Assembly (NCBI GenBank): GCA_946965045.2
Contig: OX337236.1
Span: forward strand, 2,852,001 to 2,916,000
From: Epithemia pelagica
Lineage: Eukaryota > Bacillariophyta > Bacillariophyceae > Surirellales > Surirellaceae
Direction: 5' to 3'
Length of the DNA stretch: 64,000 bases
Part shown: in pieces, positions 31,067 to 43,324 of the stretch
How the letters are laid out: every line of letters begins with the position of its first letter
Numbering within the stretch: the stretch's first letter is position 1
Notes under the pieces: model-generated
What the model was told of the DNA's origin: nothing
Database searches by the model: none
What the model saw: only the letters and a program-made list of their open reading frames with translations
Made by a program: the position numbers and the translations under genes

Positions 31067-31433
31067 GCGTCTGCCACGTCCCTTCCATCGGCCCAGCCTC
31101 CCCAACCTCCCCCCAATGCTTCCCCTGCGACAACAACCCCTTCGTCTCTGACTTCGGCGACTCCCCCCGCCCAATTACTTTCTTCTATTGATGCAATGAT
31201 CAGTTCCCTTCGTTCGGCACTTGAACACCTTCCCAACACACCCGAGACCATTGTGGTCAGGCAACAACTGGCCTCCCTTCCTTCCGGCTCATCAGCACAG
31301 CCTTCTTCTTCCTCTTTGACTGCGCCACCCCCGTTGTCCTCTTCGCGCAATGTGGCGACGGGGCCGACGCCTTAGTTGGCACGCCTCGACGGTTTCTTCT
31401 TTCTTCCTAGAAACCCGTCACCGAGAGGCCAGC

Positions 31434-34400
31434 ATGGAAGAAGTTACGGGTATCGTGAGGGAGTCGCAGGACAGCGAGGAGCCCACCTGGGGCGATCCTT
31501 TTGTCTTACAACCCACCGACGATACCCCACGGGTCGCGGCGGTCAATGTCTCGGGTCTTCCGCCGGACCCTAATGGACTCAAGTACCACGAATTACAAGA
31601 TTTTCTTTTACACAACAATATTGATGTTTTATGCCTCACGGAAATGAACCTTGCTTGGCACTGTCTTCCAGAGACGGCTCAATTTGCACACGTAGTACGA
31701 CCTTGGTTTTGGTCGGTCTACACCAAGGTTGCCTGGTTTCGGGACAAGGACGCCACCTCCCATTTCCTTCGTGGCGGTACAGGTATTCTAGTGCGCGACC
31801 ATCATGCAGGACGCGTCTGCGGTTCAGGAGTGGACCCCTCCGGGTTGGGTCGGTGGTCCTGGATTCAGTTACGGGGACATCATCGGTCCCATCTACGTAT
31901 CTTCTCTGCCTACCGGCCGGTGGCCAATACAAGGGATCTTGGATCTCTTTGGAATCAACATCGGTCTTTCTGGTTGGCGTCGGACCCACCACGGACCTTA
32001 GACCCTCGACAAGCGTTCCTCGACGACCTCACGGTCGCAGTTCAAGAAGCATACGACCTCGGCGACCAAATACTGGTCTCGATGGACGCAAACGAGCCCC
32101 AACTTTGGTCCCCCGACAATCCGGTCGTTTGCGCGCTCCGTCCCTTCGACTGCTCCGATCTCCACCTCGACCGTCACTCGCGCACTTCGGCTCCCCCTAC
32201 ACACAATCGCGGGAGCCGCCCTATTGACACCATGATGGGCACCCCCTCGCTTTGCGACTCCCCGTCCGGTTATCTCCACTTCGGGAGTGCTCCCGGAGAT
32301 CATCGGCCTCTATGGCTTGATCTCTCGGTGACGACGCTTTTCAGAGCGGCGGGCCGCGTTATCCCTCCGTCGAAGGGGCGAAAACTCCAGTGTCGCGATC
32401 CACGGGTCGTGTCTCGGTACCAACGCTCGTTACGGACGACCTACGTAGCTAATAATTTGTGGGCACGAACTTTTTCGTTGGAAGCGTCGGTTTCTGCAGC
32501 TCCAACCAACTCGGCTCCCGGTCTCTCTGTAGCTCAGGCACGCGAATGGGAATCGCCGGACAAAATCCGCTGCGATGGAATCTTGAAGGCTGAAGCATCC
32601 TGTCGCCGTCTCCGCACTGGCAGTGTTCCGTGGACCCCTGCTCTGGTTCGAGCACTGAATATCCACCGGTTTTGGGACCGTTTGTATCACCGGGCGCTCG
32701 GCCGTCACGTGAGCTTCTCCTACTTACGTCGTTTAGCCTCTCGGGCTGGGTTAGATATCCCTGTACACATGCCGATTGACATTATACTGGAGCACCGACA
32801 AGCTGCATGGTCGTCATACCGTGAAGAAAAACGACGCGCTCCTGAATCCCGTCGGTCGTTCCTGGCGGAGTTAGCTCGAGCTCGAGCAGAGGCTGGGCTG
32901 GACGCAGCCGCCACGGGTCTCCAAGCCATGATCCGACGCGAAAAGCAACGAACCGACGCTGCCCTCCTTCGGTCGATTCTGCGTCCCGCTCAACGTCGTG
33001 GTCTAGCGGCGATCGAAGTTCCTGTGGGCTCCGGTGACTGGGAAGACGGCGAATGGACAGGCGAGTGGCAATTCCACTCGGACAAGGCCGGGATTGAAAA
33101 CGGATGCTTAACGGAAAACGACCGTCGTTTTCATCAAGCGACCGGAACAGATCTCCTCACGCGTCCCATGGTCGACGCTCTGGGCCCCACAGGATGCTCG
33201 TCGGAGGCCCAAATCCTCCTGAAGACAGGCCATACCACGGCCTTCGAGGACTTGGTCTCGCCTGAAGCACTGTTGTACCTTAGTGCTCATCGACGTCCGT
33301 CGGTTCTCGTCGCCCCACACCCCTTCCTCCTCGACTTTCGCACGGATGCCTACTCTCGGTCTTGGGCTCGGATGGATGAATCGACGTCCTCCGGTCCTTC
33401 AGGATTGCACTTCGGCCATTTCATGGCGAATGGGATGGACAGCGACTTGGGGGCAATCGATGCCGCGCTAGCTCGGATCCCGGCCATTACTGGGTATGTC
33501 CCTTCCCGATGGAAATCTGGTTTAAATGTCATGCTAGAAAAGAAGCAAGGGGTGATTAAAGTGTCGCAGCTTCGTACGATATTACTCTACGAAGCCGACT
33601 TTAATCACAACAACCAGCTGATGGGTCGTTCCATGATGCGGTACGCTGAGGCGAACCAGCTTTTAGCGCCGGAACAATACGGAAGTCGCAAGGCGCACAG
33701 CGCGATTCATCAGTGCCTTAACAAGGTACTCACCTTCGATTTGATCCGCCAAACACGACAACCCGCCACGCTCTGTCTAACGATGCGAAATCGTGTTACG
33801 ATCGTATCGTCCACGGAGCGGCAGGCTTGGCCATGCAACGGTGTGGTGTACCAGTACCCCTAGTCGAAGCGTCTCTGTCTCCTATACAGCAATTGCGGCA
33901 CTATATCCGCACGGCCTACGGTGATTCTCGCGTCTCCTTTTCCGCTTGCTCCGGGGACTTACCGGCCCATGGAATCGGTCAGGGCAACGGCGCTGGTCCG
34001 GCAATCTGGGCCGTGGTAAGCACGCCCATCTTCAACTCGATGCGGCAACGTGGGTATGGCATCTTTGTCCGGTCACCGTCGGGCGCGGACTTCTTCTTCG
34101 TTGGCTATGCGTTCGTCGATGACACTGACCTAGTGGTCAATGACCCCTCGCCATCTGCTTCTTCCACTTCGGTGATTGATCGGCTACAAACGAGCATCAA
34201 TTTCTGGGAGTCCTCTCTTCGCGCCTCAGGAGGCGCTTTAGTGCCCAGCAAATGTCATTGGTACTTGGTGGATTATTCCTGGAGAAACGGCAAGTGGCAA
34301 CTTCTCCCCCCCTCTGCCTCTCCCGGTACAATCTTGATTCGGTCGCCGTCTGGTCGACGGGTTCCGATCGAACGAGTGGACCCACATGTGGCTAGGAAGA

Positions 34401-37150
34401 CTCTTGGAGTGTGGATGGCGCCGGACGGATCGATGGAGGCCGAGTTACAGTACTTGCGTTCTAAAGTCAAAGCATGGGTGGACAAAATCCGTGTGCGTCA
34501 CTTGCCCCACCATCTGGTATGGCTGTCTCTCCGGACGGGAATCTTTAAGACCTTAGAATATCCCCTTGCGGCAACGACATTCACCCCGCTGCAATGCCGT
34601 GAACTGTGTGTGCCGCTGCTACAAGTCGGTTTGAGCCGATCTCACATCGTTCGGTCAATGCCACGGGATGTGGTCTACGGTCCAACCGAGGCAGGCGGTT
34701 TTTCCCTACCCAACCTCTACGTGGAACAGGGCCTTGCTCAGCTGACAGCATATCTTCTTTTTGGCCGATCTTCCTCGAGCATTACAGGTTTTCTTCTGCG
34801 AGCCTCGCTGGAGCACCTCCAGCTAGAAGTTGGAACATCGACCATGCCTTTGTCGCTCCCGTACCGGTCCTGGTCCAAGTCCGCCGTCCCATCGTGGCTT
34901 CAATCATTGTGGCTGTTTTGTGATACCTACGCTATCAAACCTCCTACTATCTTAGCTCCGCCCTTGTTACTCCGATCCGGTGACCGCTATCTGATGGATG
35001 CCTTCTGGCAAAATGGAATTCGTAACCCAGACTCGTTGGCACGCCTCAACCACTGTCGGCTCTTTTTACAGGTACTCACCTTAGCCGATATTGTGTCGGT
35101 CGACGGACGCTACGTTTTGCTGGACGCCTGGACCGGTTCCTCCCCTTGCGGTCGACGCTCACGCACGGAGACTTGGTCACGTGCGCCTCCGGCACATGCA
35201 CTCGATTGGTCTCTCTGGAGGCGCTGTCTCAGCTCTACCTTCGGGGTGGATCACCAGTTTCGACGCCTGACGTCTACCCTGGGAACGTGGTTCTTTCCGC
35301 CGGTTCGGGAAACTCTTTGTTTCTACAGTGCCCGGGACAACCGTGTGTTTGTGCCCAAGTCTATGGATCAGTGGCAACTGCTGACAGCCGTTCCGCATCG
35401 ACGTGGCCGACGGCGCTTCCAACCTGCTCCCCAGTACCTATCCTTTGGACAATTGGCGCTCCAGTCCCCGCTATTCCCCGCCGACGTGGTCCTCTCCAAT
35501 TCCCCCTTCGCAGTTCTCATGGGGCACGAATCCCAGGTGTTTCGGTTTCCTCTGGCCTTTCCCCGTCGCGCTCCCTGCGTGGTACTTGATTGGGCCTCCC
35601 CAGAACTCACTCCCTTTACCCAGGTGTGGTTTGACCAACCAGCTTTGGCGACCTTCGAGACATTGCTATGTGCGGTCCAGGACGGTCGTTTTGCGGCGGT
35701 CACGGATGGTTCCGCCAGGGCTGGCCTGGAAGGCACCGCAGCGTGGTGTGTCGCTTTCGACCCTACGACGGTCGCCCATCTGTCCGCTGGTTTTCGTATC
35801 CCTGGTCCCCCCAGCTCCCAATGTTCGTTTCGCAGTGAGCTAGCCGGCCTTTTGGCTATCGCCCGATTGCTTCGGGCCTGTACTCGGATAGCACCGACAC
35901 TCAGCGGCACCATTCACTTCCGCACCGACAGCCAAGCTGTCCTGGACAAGATTTTCAACTTTCCGCGTCCAGCGTCCCTGCGGGACCATAGCTGGGACCT
36001 CGTATCTCTTACCAGAGTTACCCTTGACGCAATGCCTTCCATTGTTTGGCGGACACGCCACATCAAGGGCCACCAGGATTCCTTGACAAGCGGACCCCTG
36101 GACATCTGGGCCCGCCGCAACATTGCGGCCGATGAACGGGCGGAGCAAGTCTATCATCAAGTCCCGATGGACCACCTTCCCACTTTTCCTGAGCCTCCCC
36201 TTCCCAGTTGTGCGATCGGCCTCCACGAGGTGGTGCACGACTTAGCCACGCAACTGCGCCGACATGCACTCACGCCCCCACTTGTCGCACACTGGACCCG
36301 GCTTGGCAGGTTTGGTAGTGCGTCACCTGATACGGTGGAATGGACATCATACTCTAAGGCCCTCTCGTACCTCACTCAAGCACGACGCCACTGGATGATC
36401 AAAGCGACGGCGGAACGTTCGGCCGTCGGTGTGGAAATGGTTCGACGACGGGCGTGGCGAACACCCGTCTGCCCACGATGTCAACAAGCAGTGGAGACGG
36501 CCGCACACGTCTTTGAATGTCCCCATGTCGAAGCTCGGGAACGGTGGACAACCGCACTGGCGCGACTTGACCTTTGGCTCCAAGAACACCACACACAACC
36601 TAATGTTCGACGTTGCATTCTTCAAGCACTTCGACGCTGGCTCGATCCGACGGTCGTGGCTATCACTCCGTCCGTCACTACTCCCTCCTTGGCACAGGCT
36701 CTCCAGGAACAAGAGTCCCTCGGCTGGTCGTCGATGATTTTTGGTTTCTGGTCGACCGCATGGGCGGAGGCCCAAGACAATTACTTCCGCTTCCTCGGCA
36801 AACGAAACTCCGGGCGGCGATGGCTTGCTCTCTTGATTGTTCAGCTCTGGGATACGGCCTGGGATCTGTGGGAACACCGTAACGGTATTTTCCACGCCCA
36901 GGAGGCCGCCAAGGCTCTCGAATCTCGGCAAACGGCCATTCGAGAGATTTATGCTGCACCTCCACCGCTCCTCACTCCGGCAATGCAACTGCTCCTGCGA
37001 CGCCCCTTGGCCCAACGGCTCACCGAGTCTCAACGCATCCAGGAATTGTTTATTCGCCGATTTACCACACACCGAACCACAATACCGGTCCGTCGACTTC
37101 GTCTCCAACAGACTCGGTTCCGACAATTCTTTCGTCCCCGATCGTCTTAA
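31434..37150 (+). CDS. LINE ORF2: endonuclease, reverse transcriptase, RNase H (one frameshift)
   Basis: The frame is open from 31350; the Met at 31434 is the likelier start. The endonuclease shows VAAVNVSGLP, DVLCLTEMN, ILVSMDANE, RPIDTMMG and APGDHRPLW, the AP-endonuclease signature order. Reverse transcriptase follows: RWKSGLNVMLEKKQG, EQYGSRKAHSAIHQ, a NDAKSCYDRIVHG block, HGIGQGNGAGPAIW and the catalytic GYAFVDDTDLV near 34,112. RNase H has VTDGSARAGLEGTAAW, FRSELAGLLA and HFRTDSQAVLD, then a zinc motif CPRCQQAVETAAHVFEC. A single missing base near 33,777 separates the frame ending at 33863 from that beginning before 33827, exactly at the NDAKSCYD motif. Apart from that lesion every catalytic motif is preserved. 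Confidence 0.9.
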
Positions 37151-37356
37151 TCATTCGGCGGAATATCCCCTGGCACTTCGTGCCACATTCAATTCATCCT
37201 ACACGTTCCACCTCCCACGTTTTTATTCTTGTGTCCCTTCTCCACTGTCCTTGATGGTCGACTTAGCCCGGCGGGACAAGGTCCCCTTTGGTTACACTAA
37301 GCGACGTTAAAGCCTTAGGCAGTTCTTAAGAACTAATCAATGCGTTATTTATTTAT

Positions 37357-38265
37357 TTAACCCTAACGGTATTGCGATGCAAGGATGAGACAGTAATCTT
37401 GTTGTCCGCTAATCGTGAGAGCTTGGGAATGTGATCATTGGTGACCAGTAAAATGTGATGCTTTTCACGCATCTTCTTCAGACGCTTGGAAATAAAGACT
37501 ACAAAGTCATCAGTAACTCCAGCAAACGGTTCATCTAGAATGATGAGAAGTCCCGACTGGTTGGCTGTGCGTTGAAAGAGCAACTCAAACAGTAACAATT
37601 TCCGTTGCCCTCCTGATAAACCCGGTATGAATTCTCCTGCCATGGTTCCACCCACTTTGATCGTGGAGGCCGTTTCCTACTTGACGTAGAGTTCCCAAAA
37701 GGGCAACGTGGTTGGATCAAAGTTGGGTATTTTGCGAACTGGAATATAGGGCCGCATGGTATGGTGTTGTCGAATATAAATGCATGGATGTCTTTGATAC
37801 AGATCATTCACCAATGTGGTTTTGCCCGATCCAGAACTTCCAACTATGACCGTAATGGTTCCAGAAGTAGATGAACAAGTGGACTCGTCGTGATGTCGCT
37901 CTCTAGTAGGTCCAGACGACACCAGCTGTGGCTGGACTAGCGGTATTGCGGATGAGTCTGAATTATCGCCTCCAGATTCCTCCTCGTCAGTGCGTCTTTT
38001 TCTTTCATACAATTCACGCTGAAGCTCTTCGAGCAGTTCGATATTCCCATTTTTTGTTCTTGTCGTGGCCATCCCTCCTGTAAGTCCTTCACCCCTGACA
38101 ACTCGTTCTTCTTGCTTGTTCTTGCCACAGATCTTACGGGTAACTTCCGGCAAGAGATTAATAAACAAGATCACAATCAGGCCAATCATTGATGATAGAA
38201 ACATCAATGGAATAATCCAATCATCTTCCGGGCACCCTTCCATGACATTTTCAACACCACACCGG
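37357..38265 (-). pseudogene. ABC transporter relic, piece 2: linker and NBD2
   Basis: After a short membrane segment (IIPLMFLSSMIGLIVILFI) that closes TMD1, a charged linker follows. The second nucleotide-binding domain then opens with Walker A VIVGSSGSGKTTLVND. An in-frame TAG at 37677-37679 interrupts it after LPFWELYVK. The same frame resumes with GTMAGEFIPGLSGGQRKLLL (ABC signature), LLIILDEPFAGV (Walker B) and LLVTNDH (H-loop), until the LINE duplication at 37357-37375. A 2-or-5-base insertion at about 38252-38264 puts this part out of frame with piece 1. Every catalytic motif survives, so loss of function came through stop, shift and insertions. Confidence 0.85.
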
Positions 38266-39463
38266 GAAGAATAGAAGACAGATAAAACCGTGGGAACAAG
38301 TACCTGAGACCCTTTACCCCATCAAAGCCGGATCCAGGACTGAACGTCGTGCTAAACAGCAACGACAAGACAAAGGGGATGCCACCAATCATTTGTACCA
38401 TATCCAAACTCCAACTGGTAAAAATTCCTCCGTACGCGAAAAAGAGCGCCGAAGAGAAAATATCGGTAAACATTCCAACCCAGACTCCCACTTGCGTCAA
38501 GCTCCCGTCCCGAATAACAATGGTGGTAGCTCCAAATTGCACAGCAGTGGCAACTAGAAAAAGCAAGAACACAACGATGCTCTGAAGCATGCGATAAAGG
38601 GAACAGGAGTGGTGCATCAGCGCTTCGGCTTCAGCTTCCATGGCATTGCGCCAGTCTACCAGGGACATGAGAAAGGGATTGACAGTCTGAAAACACAAAA
38701 CAGTTCCCGAGGTATGGACCAACACGGACAAGTCAGAATTTGAGTCCCAAAATGAAAGTACAAACAAGGCATAGGTAGCGATGACCAATGCTGCAACGTC
38801 CCTCCAACTTCTGTTTGACAATATTTCGATATCCCAACAAAACAGGAAATCCTCGTCCGTGACTTTGAAATCAGTGGCTTCGCGTCGCAGGCCATTCAGA
38901 AAAGCTTGAATCACCATTTCTCGATTGACTTTTTCTCGATCGTTCAAGGTGACAACAGAGCGTTTCACGGCTGATATAACAACCACATTGTCGGCCAACC
39001 GAAGGAGTGCTTCTTCATGATCATTAGTAACCACAAGAATATCATGCGTCTTTTGCATTTTCACCAGCCTCTTTAGGAAAAAAGGCACAAAGTCTTCGGT
39101 TACACCTGCAAATGGCTCATCCAGCAAAATCAACAAGCCGGACTTGTCCATTGTTCGTTGATAAATCAACTCAAAAAGGAGCAATTTCCTTTGTCCGCCT
39201 GATAGACCGGCCGTAAACTGACCGGCCATGGTTCCTCCCACTTGAATGGTCAAATCTTTTTCCTCATCCACATACGTGTTCCAGTATGGCAATTCCGTTG
39301 GATCAAATTTGGGAATTTTCGAAACAGGAATATAAGGTCTGATGGAATGGAATTGCCGAATGTAAATGCATTACCTTCGCTGTCGTTGACGTCGTTCATG
39401 AACGTGATTCAAAAAGGTTGTCTTGCCCGATCCTGAACTGCCAATCACAACTGTTAATGTCAT
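38204..39463 (-). pseudogene. ABC transporter relic, piece 1: NBD1 and TMD1
   Basis: The first Met (39461-39463) opens MTLTVVIGSSGSGKTTFLNH, a Walker A motif right at the start. An in-frame TAA lies at 39371-39373, in a small insertion relative to NBD2. The frame then goes on CIYIRQFHSIRPYIP, GTMAGQFTAGLSGGQRKLLL, LLILLDEPFAGV and LVVTNDHEEALLRLADN, and then into six or so membrane helices (for example DVAALVIATYALFVLSFW, LLFLVATAVQFGATTIVI). The domain order NBD-TMD, repeated, is that of full-size ABCG/PDR transporters, although the spacing from Walker A to signature is short. Substrate is unknown. It is dead: stop, frameshift and downstream insertions. Confidence 0.85.
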
Positions 39464-40136
39464 CGTGTTGTGTTACGCAAGTATTTGTGCGATGAGGACA
39501 TCTTTTGGAAAGCATTTTATTGTGTTCTGACCACTTTCTCCTCCTGAGAGGATGGTTTCCAAAGAAACAGGCTTGCCACAAGCACAAATCATACGACAAT
39601 GAATGAGAATGAATGGATGAATGAGAAGCCAATGCGAACGCTTCCATCATCCACAGAGGGGGAGAACCGTTGAACTCTCAAAAAATGAGAAACACGCGAG
39701 TTGACGATACTGCGCATGCCTGCTTGCGAAAACACCAAAGGGGGCTGTTCAAGAAATGGTAGTATGCGCAAGCCAGCCTCACAAGACCAAAAGGTACTCG
39801 TATTGATTTAAATTGTCAAATTTATCAAGACCAAAACAACACCGATGCAAAACGGCAACTCTCTCAAGGCTCGACGGCCCCATTTTTTTGTTTCCCCAAG
39901 CGCAGTGCGACAAAACCTTATCACTCTCCGTCTCTCCCTCTCTATACTTGGATGGCAGTCCGTAGAGATTGGTCGTCGGTTGTGCTCCGTTCCAAAGAAG
40001 GAATCACCCGTCTGTGTGTTCGAGCATGGTCTAGCGGGTGTCAAATGTACAGTGGCTTGGTCACACGAATAATGGTGATGAATGAATGGACAAGACGAGG
40101 AACAACACATTTTACAGAACTGGCTGGAAACTTGAA
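39464..40136. other. Spacer between transporter relic and KH gene
   Basis: I see no gene. It would hold the promoter of the dead transporter (minus strand) and any downstream signals of the KH gene beyond the duplicated flank. Confidence 0.4.
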
Positions 40137-40733
40137 TAGTTCGTCACAACGCTTCAGGATGCAGTAATATGAAACTAGCAAATTATTCTTGATTCATTCT
40201 GGTGATTCTCCCAGAGAAGCAGCCTCCAGGAGCATGCATGCTAATAACCTACGTATTGCCGACAAAGGAAAATGAAGGAAACGACAACCTGGGAACAGCA
40301 ACGAGATGGTACAAGCGAAAATGATAGTGTGTGTGTTGATCCGTGCTGTATTTCTATTTGAACATGTAAAATATGGAAGGCAAACATGATGGGTAGCAGC
40401 AGAGTGTGTGCTGTCGAGTGGAAAATGGTTCCATACTTGCTTGGCAAGAGAAAATGGCCTCGAGTGGTGGATACCTCCCACTGGGCTTTATCACAAGAAA
40501 CGACCGAGCCCACTCCGTCCGGTAATAGGCTTGCCCAATTAGATCTTGTAGTCGTCTTCGTTGTTGTTGTCATGGTCGCGTGTCTTCTGGAGGTCACTCC
40601 AGTAGAAGGAATCTCGAAGTAAAGAACAAGAACCTGACAAAACACGCACAAGGAAAACTTGGTGCGGGTTCGACAAGCGCCAAGCCTCGTGCACACCCGT
40701 GTTGGCTTGGTCCAGGGAAAAAAGTCACCGTGT
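40137..40733 (-). repeat. 3' flank of KH gene, also present at 16.6-17.2 kb
   Basis: This downstream flank, with the last codons of the KH gene up to about 40776, has a diverged copy at 16627-17197 in the same orientation. The best-conserved blocks are 40198-40250 and 40373-40450. Because it follows the stop codon directly, it most likely contains the 3' UTR and terminator. Confidence 0.7.
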
Positions 40734-43300
40734 TCACGAGGGCGGCTGTCCAGGCGATCCTTGGGGAGGCGGCGGCGGCGCGGGTCCTTGCGACGACGAG
40801 GAGGAAGGAGGGGCTTGGTCGGCAGTGGTGGTATTCGTCGTCGGGTTGCTTCCTGGTCCCGTGTTGGTGGTGGCGGTGGGTGGCAAGACGATGCGTTGTC
40901 CAATCAAGAGTTGGGTTTGCCAGACCGACTGGGCGGTGGGTCCTCGTACCGTCACGACGCGATTGCGAGTTCCGGGAATGAATTCGCCTCGTTGACTAAT
41001 CCAAATCCGTGTCCCGGACATGAGTTGGAGTTCGTTCAAGGTCCGACCAGCCCGTCCCAATATAGATCCAATCATGGAATCGGGAACGGCAATTTGAGCT
41101 TGAAAGGCATTGGGACCCATGCACGTGGGAGCTACGGGAATAAGGTAACTGTGATTGGACGAACCTGTCGGAGGAGAGGCCGTGACTTGAGGAGGTTGTG
41201 GTGGTGGAGGTTGTGGTGGTGGAGGACTGGGCTTGTTGGAACTGGGACTTTCACCCACCATGTCGTGGACCGGTGTATAGTGGATCGGTTGTGGATCCAG
41301 CTGTGCACCAAACAAGTCCGGCGCCGACGAAGAGTGCGTCATTCCAGGAATTGTATGGTGTTGCTGCTGCTGCAAGGCATCGGGATCGTCCATGCTGGTG
41401 GGTGGAGGAGGAAAACTGGTATAGGGCAGTGGCCGTTCATTCCCGGGTGATGGAAAGGACGCTGGCAAGAGTGGGGGAGAAAACACCATTTCGGCGGACG
41501 ACAAAGAGGTACCCTTGTAATCGTAGGGTGGAGATGGATCCTGTGGTACGTCAGCGTCGCGTTCCACTATCTCGGGCATGGGCAGCATGCGTTTGGGAGT
41601 CAAAGTCTTTCCAGCGCCCGAAGACGAAGATCCCAATTTGGCCGTTTGGGCCGGGTGTGATGGTGGTGGTGCCGCCAAGGGTTGCGCATGGGGCGGTGGA
41701 AGCGGTTGCGGATAGGCCGCACCCGCAATCGACGGTGGTGGTGGCATGCCGCCCGTCGTGCCTGGAAACATCATGGCCGGAACATCAGGAAATCCACCCG
41801 AGGACGACAACAACATGTCTCCACCGGGAGGTGGTGGTGACGTAATGGGAGAGGGAGCAGTGGCCGGTCCCGATCGACCCGGTTTGCGGGCATAACTCGT
41901 CGTCATGTTGAGATAGCGCGACACATCGGGGTGGGACATCATGCCTTCAAAAATGAGCATGGTACATTGGAGACAACTGTCCAGACTGGGTCCGGTAATG
42001 GTCAAGGCTCGTTCCGACGCGGCACCCGGCAGGGACTCGGCGTACAGGGGTGGTTGAGGTAAAAGAGGTGCTTGTTGTTGCTGCGAATCCTTGGGTGACA
42101 ATCGGACCGACACGACCCCTGTCGTTTCCTCGAGATACTTGATGTTGGAGCCTGCCTTGCCAATAATCATGCCACAACTAGAACTGGGTACCAGCAATCG
42201 TACCACAAAACTAGGACTCGTTCCTTCCGTAGATGGCACTACTGCTGCGGCTGCCGCCATGCCGGGTGGTGCTGCAGCTGGTTTGGGTTGCAACTGCCAG
42301 GGCGGAGGAGGATTCGTGGTGGGTGGTGCAATGTTGGTCGTCGTCGGAGGAGGAGGATGGGCTGTCACGGGTGGAGCCGCCGTTCCCGGAGCCGCAGCTC
42401 CACTTTCTTGTTCGTGCAAGACATGCATCCGTTCCAGCAACAATCGAAGGGCCGTTTTGATGTGGCCCGGTTCACCTTGGACCAAACAGACGCGATCGTG
42501 CGTGCCCGGAAAATAATCGCCCGATTGACTCAACTTGATACGGGTCAAGGACCGCGATTGCAATTCCGAAATGGTCTGGCCTTGTCGTCCAATAATGGAC
42601 CCGGCCACATTATTGGAGACCAACAGCTTAATGGCCACCGGATATCGACCCGTATTAGGATTCGTGTTGTTGTTGTTGTTACTGGTGTTGTTAATGTTGT
42701 TGTTCGCATTCGAGTGGTATCGTCCGTTTTCGTACATAGTATCGGCGGGGTACCGTCCTCCACCACCATGGTTCAAGGGAAATCCTCCCTGTAGGGGATG
42801 ATGATGATGATGATGATGATGGGGTGGGAGATCAGGAGCATGGGGAAACCGAAGGACCGTGTTGCCACTGTTCGAAGGATCTCCACTCTCTCCCGCACTG
42901 GAAGGACCTCCCGACAGGGAGGGTGCACCGGAGCTGCTTCCCGATGTGGTGGTCAAGGTAGCCGTGGTGGAGGAACCAGGAGGACTTTCGGAATCGGCAA
43001 TCGAAGAAGGAGGACCCGAGGCGAGGGGGCCTCGTCCAGTACTGGCCGCCGATCCGCCTCGTGGAGGAGAAAAGGCTGCCGCACTCTTGTTCGTCGTCGT
43101 CGATGTGGTCGTGCTAGTCTTCACTCCCGAGTGACCTACTAACAGGGAAGAGGAGGAGGATCCTTCTCCTCCTCCACCGCCATGCCGTATCGAGGTCTTG
43201 CTCTTGGTCTTGGAATCTCTTCGTGCCTTGGTATTGCAAGTCGCAGCCGAAGTGGAGGATGATGGTGCAGCAGTGTCGGTGATTTCATGGATCCCTAATG
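40734..43300 (-). CDS. Triple-KH RNA-binding protein (PCBP/Nova-like), N-terminal exon not found
   Basis: Three KH domains bind single-stranded RNA or DNA. From the Val codon at 43124 counted as residue 1, KH1 spans about 160-232 (RYPVAIKLLVSNNVAGSIIG, GRQG loop), KH2 about 305-395 (FVVRLLVPSSSCGMIIGKAG) and KH3 about 670-745 (FQAQIAVPDSMIGSILGRAG). The arrangement of two KH close to the N-terminus and one at the C-terminus, with a long Pro/Gln-rich linker, is that of poly(C)-binding/Nova-type regulators of splicing, stability or translation. A His tract (GAT/ATG microsatellite, 42,798-42,822) precedes KH1. The frame stays open upstream of 43124 through IHEITDTAAPSSST to a TAG near 43,320 and contains no Met, so a short first exon further right is likely. 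Confidence 0.85.
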
Positions 43301-43324
43301 ATTGGTCTGCCCCTCCTCTCTAGA

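Larger units (their letters stand above)
28556..37356 (+). mobile_element. Full-length 8.8 kb LINE with APE, RT and RNase H
   Basis: The element starts ACTTTTCGAAGACAG and ends in a short TTAT-type tail (GTTATTTATTTATTT, about 37345-37358). It is bracketed by a perfect 19-base duplication, and its removal joins the two halves of a transporter coding frame, so the borders are well fixed. It encodes an ORF1 protein and an ORF2 with apurinic-like endonuclease, reverse transcriptase and RNase H. Its base composition (GC-rich, CGG/TCG codons) differs from the host sequence. The perfect duplication suggests a recent insertion, yet three reading-frame lesions are present. Confidence 0.92.

Noticed and set aside
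37353-37655. Separate 100-residue ABC ATPase gene
   Set aside because: It is the NBD2 continuation after the in-frame TAG at 37677, not an independent gene.
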